A stretch of 64,000 nucleotides of DNA from Arcuatula senhousia. Lineage: Eukaryota; Mollusca; Bivalvia; Mytilida; Mytilidae. The translations under genes and the position numbers were made by a program. This document shows, piece after piece, positions 60,666-64,000 of the stretch; positions within the stretch are counted from its first letter, which is position 1; every line of letters begins with the position of its first letter. The DNA is taken from positions 57,536,867 to 57,600,866 of the forward strand of contig OZ020303.1 of the NCBI GenBank assembly GCA_963971305.1, written 5' to 3'. The notes beneath the pieces were generated by a model. The model was not told the origin of the DNA and did no database searches. It saw nothing but the letters and a program-made list of their open reading frames with translations.

Positions 60666-62157
60666 TTATCCCCAGCGAATTTGATAGAAGTGACTGCGTT
60701 TCATCAAAACTTTATCTGCAGCATGAATAACACCGTTGCTCGTTATAACATCACATTCACTGATTTCCGATTGGCCAATTTTTAATGTTGAACTGTCATG
60801 GCTAACCGGATAGGCCGCTCCAGATAACATTTTAAGTCTTCTTTCGCCAAATAAATGCGTTGCTGATAAAATCTCTAACTTGGAACAACATAGTTGACCT
60901 ATTAAAAGATATTTTTTTAAAGTAAGTCTTACATGCACCCATGACATTGAGATTTCTGCAATAAAGTCAAGTCGTAAAATTCTGTAAGTCTTTTCTTAGT
61001 ATGGTTATCTTTTGTTTTCAACATTTAGACAACGTAATTAAATAAACTTGGTGAACTAAGAAATTTTGAATGTTGGCCGTTTAAATGAATTAATTTGTTT
61101 TAATATTGAATGAGATTTTCTATCCATATTTTTTCTTATTTTTGTTGAATGTTGTTTACAATTAAGATATTTTGTGGAAACCATTGTCCACCCCTTTACA
61201 TTGTGTGTTACAACAGCCAGGAACTGCTTACACTCTCGTTACGGCTTGTGTTCGCAGTGCTCATTGCTATTCAGTAATTATTTTGTTTTCTGTCGTTTGT
61301 TGACTCACAGAGGATGATCATGAAACCAACCGGAAGCCTGCTACTGAATGCAATTGCTAACATTAAGATATTAAACAAAGATATACGACTCAACATCCAA
61401 CCACCAATTTTAAAATCTGCTTTAAAAAACAACCATCTAGTTTCTTGGTGTATTAATTTTGTCAATAATCGCTGTTTTAACTTATGTTTCATACACAATG
61501 TACCTAGCTCAAATTTGTTAATACTGAACTATAAATTAGCATTTTTATATAATTAACCAACCTTTAAAAACGTGATTCAGGAGAAGTTCCTTTAATTCCT
61601 CTTTGTTGTTAACAATCTTTTGCAAAACATCGTTATCAAGAGACCTAAAAGCCTTGAAGTAAAAAAGCAATTATTGAGTGTTTAAAACTTAAACTTAAAA
61701 AAGTTTTTCACTGTGTGCCAACTCCTATCATGAAGATGTTAGTTGGAATAAGATACAACTTTAAATAGTGAACTTGAAGAAAATACTTAATTCTTATTTT
61801 ATGCAACATTGTTTCAAAATTCACATGAAAAGTAATAACTGGTTTATGAAAAAAATACAGTTGAAAGAATTTTTCAGACATCGCTTATATTAACAACGAA
61901 CTAGCATTTTAAAATTTTCAAATGCAAAATATGGAAAAATGGAAAAAAATTTAAAGAATACAGAAATGAGTACACCACAATCCACACCCTCGTATATGAT
62001 AGACGCTTACTTCATTTGTAGGAGCAAACACTGTAAAAGGTCCATCCTCGTTCAATGCATCGTCGATTTCAGCTATTTTTATCAATTCTGCAAGTTCTGA
62101 AAATCGACTATCTTGTGCAATGACATCTAGTATCTTCCTCGATTGTGGCATCAAGAC
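60666..62157 (-). CDS. FAS1 (fasciclin)-domain protein, last three exons
   Basis: FAS1 domains occur in secreted or membrane adhesion proteins such as periostin and TGFBI. On the minus strand I read exons 62157-62011, 61652-61562 and 60898-60666. The introns are GT-AG and the phases fit (0, then 1). The protein runs VLMPQSRKILDVIAQDSRFS, then GPFTVFAPTNE|AFRSLDNDV, then LLNHVFK|GQLCCSKL, and ends with TSNGVIHAADKVLM and a TAA stop. These are the hallmarks of one full FAS1 fold: the TVFAPTNEAF box, the 'NHV' strand and the NGVIHxxDxVL box. About 156 residues are visible. The 5' exons are not certain. A strong GTAAGT donor at 63159-63154, after a phase-compatible stretch ending PSLLQTYF, is a weak candidate. 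It could be a single-domain protein or the last domain of a longer one. Confidence 0.87.
61195..61300 (+). repeat. RT-element 3' tail, short partial copy
   Basis: 'gttacaacagccaggaactg', 'cttacactctcgttacggct' and 'tgctattcag' follow the tail order, then the match is lost. It lies in an intron of the FAS1 gene. Confidence 0.55.
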
Positions 62158-63477
62158 CTACAAATAAAAAAAAGCCTTGTCCAATGCTTGGAATTCAAAA
62201 CAACTTAACATAACATTAAAGTTCTTAAAAAAAGGTTACATTAGAATTATATAAAGGTAACGATCCATCAGGTAGAGAAGTAGTACTAAGATATGGGAAA
62301 CCTGGACACCACAATGGTCCTGACTTGCAGCAGGGGGTCCAATGTAATTGGTAAGTGCGCAGCATAATTTGGTAAGTGACTATAAAGATGGCGGAAAAAC
62401 CTCGCTTCGATCGACAACGGTCAGTTTTCTCTTCGTGTTTACAAAAGTTATACACATCTTATGAATAAAACCATGTTGCCTTTCGGCAATTATGAGTTTT
62501 GAGAAATAGTACATAACAAAAATTTAATGCTTGATTCGCTTATTAAAAAGCTATTGAAGAAAAACCGGCTACTTGACAGCATTTTTTTTGTCATGCCGAA
62601 AAAAAACAGGCTTTCTTTCAGGTACTCTGATCACAAACGTAAGGTTTTATGGTGTTTTGTGGTTCGTCAACAAGCATGGATATTCCCAAATATTTGTTTC
62701 TGTAAAAGAAACATGTATTTGTTGACATATTTACAATTATTTTATTTTTTGGTAAGTGCAAGTCGGTGTACTAAACAAAATTGGTAATGAATATTATCAC
62801 AGTGCAAACATCTTTATTCATTGCGTTAACGTTTTAATGAGAAAGATGTTTTTTTGATTTTCGATTCATTTCTATTCTACTACATGAATCTGTTTAGCAG
62901 GCTGAATCAAATAACTTTGATTTTTCCGACAAAGTACGTGAATATGTACATATTTTCTGGTTATGTTAATTTCACATTGCCAATTCGGTTACCTTGCTAT
63001 GATGAGTATGGTCATGTGTTAAATTAACACTCTAAGTTTTATTTTAAAAGGCATACTAATACAAATAAGTTTATGATCAATGTGAAAACCTATACGAATT
63101 AAATGTAACTAATGTTTCAAGCTTTTTGTATTTAAAAAGAGTTTGAAAGTATCACTTACGAAATATGTTTGAAGCAAAGAAGGTGCTCTTTTAATAATAT
63201 AGCTCAGCTTTGACCACCGAAACCAAGGAAAATGTCATTAGCCCAGCTAGAGTGCTGGTTTTCCAACCGATGCCAGTACATAACAATTTGGACTATAATG
63301 TCACAACACAATGGGAATCTCCCTAGTTCTGATAGAACTGCTAAATTTGTAGTCTGTTTAGAGACCCCTGACAGAAACTTACAAAATTTCATGTTAAGCT
63401 TTTCTTGTTCCCAATCTTTGTATATATTTCATATTACAAATTCAATTGCTTTCTTTTTGGTTTTACGTTTATAATCC
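62158..63477. other. FAS1 gene 5' side, exons not resolved
   Basis: A strong minus-strand donor (GTAAGT at 63159-63154) follows a phase-compatible stretch ending PSLLQTYF, but its acceptor is unclear. No signal-peptide exon could be identified. Confidence 0.3.
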
Positions 63478-64000
63478 CCCGTTCTCGCTCCTATATAAAC
63501 AAATGGGTTTTATAGTATGATCAAAAATGTGAAGGAGAACCTTAATTGATGGAGATACCACCTTCATGGCTCTATATAGTTTAAAACTGGCTTTTAATGC
63601 CTTTTCATATAACTTTAACTTAGCTTCCGTAAAACGTCAAGTTTTGTCAACACTATACCAAGATATTTAGAGCTTTTTACACATTCAATCTTTTAAATGC
63701 CAATTAGAAATTCTTCATTTAATAATTTACCAAAGTTATTAAATACGACAACTTTGGTTTTGTTAATTTATATCTAGACACCATGTTTTACAATACTCCT
63801 GCAAAATATCGAGTTTATTTTGTAGACAGTCACATCTTTTAGAATCGGTCATCAAGACTAAGCCGTCTGCATACAACAAGCAAGGGATTTTCCTGTTATC
63901 TAAAGTAACTGATTCTGACTGATCTAACAATTTTTGTGGTAAATCATTTATGAAAAATTTGAACAAGTAAGGGCTAGGTACGTCGCCCTGTCGTACACCA
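63478..64000 (-). pseudogene. LINE reverse transcriptase fragment at window end
   Basis: On the minus strand it enters at the right edge: GVRQGDVPSPYLFKFFINDL, then LLYADGLVLMTDSKR (the YADD box altered to YADG), then LQEYCKTWCLDIN. After frame breaks there is thumb-type text (KALKASFKLYRAMKVVSPSI, IFDHTIKP). The second catalytic Asp of the box is lost, and stops are present near 63700. It belongs to the same broad LINE group as 54090-56530 and continues beyond the window. Confidence 0.85.

Overview
The window is AT-rich, repeat-dense, intron-bearing animal DNA. UBE2N with introns, a Cys-loop receptor and a FAS1-domain gene make it metazoan. The repeats are of kinds common in bivalve genomes (pearl-like elements with 150-180 bp core monomers beside TCCG/ACGG runs, and an abundant reverse-transcriptase element), so a bivalve mollusc, plausibly a mussel, is the best guess; this is inference. 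No bacterial-style operon, CRISPR array, rRNA or intact tRNA gene is seen.

Layout: 1-17.4 kb is mostly gene-free with scattered repeats. 17.8-21.1 kb (+) holds exons 2-5 of UBE2N (Ubc13); exon 1 was not found. 22.5-34.4 kb is an accessory region of MITEs and several tandem-repeat-cored elements. It includes the first of two near-identical intronless genes of unknown function (27691-28701, 336 aa). The second copy (34884-35900, 338 aa) lies 7.2 kb downstream in a segmental duplication that was later hit by a 928 bp element. 36.9-41.2 kb is a tandem-repeat element split by a 3.66 kb terminal-inverted-repeat element, which itself carries a decayed reverse transcriptase. A second decayed copy of that RT lies at 42.9-43.8 kb and a third at 48.5-49.5 kb. 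45445-46635 (-) is a complete single-exon Cys-loop (nicotinic-like) receptor subunit. 47.2 and 49.8 kb carry hammerhead-ribozyme-like motifs on the minus strand. 50.26-53.08 kb is a 5'-truncated LINE split by a small element. 54.1-56.5 kb is an older LINE split by a 1.15 kb hairpin-ended element. 58.44-60.09 kb is a Harbinger-like non-autonomous element with TAA target duplication. 60.67-62.16 kb (-) is the 3' part of a FAS1-domain gene. 63.48-64 kb (-) is a LINE fragment running off the end.

The host genes (UBE2N, receptor, FAS1 protein, duplicated orphan pair) show no functional linkage. The most notable items are the duplicated orphan genes with a conserved DR1+CRE upstream block, the recurrent 'hairpin plus tandem-repeat core' architecture, the hammerhead-like motif, and several nested insertions whose target duplications or empty sites can be read within the window.
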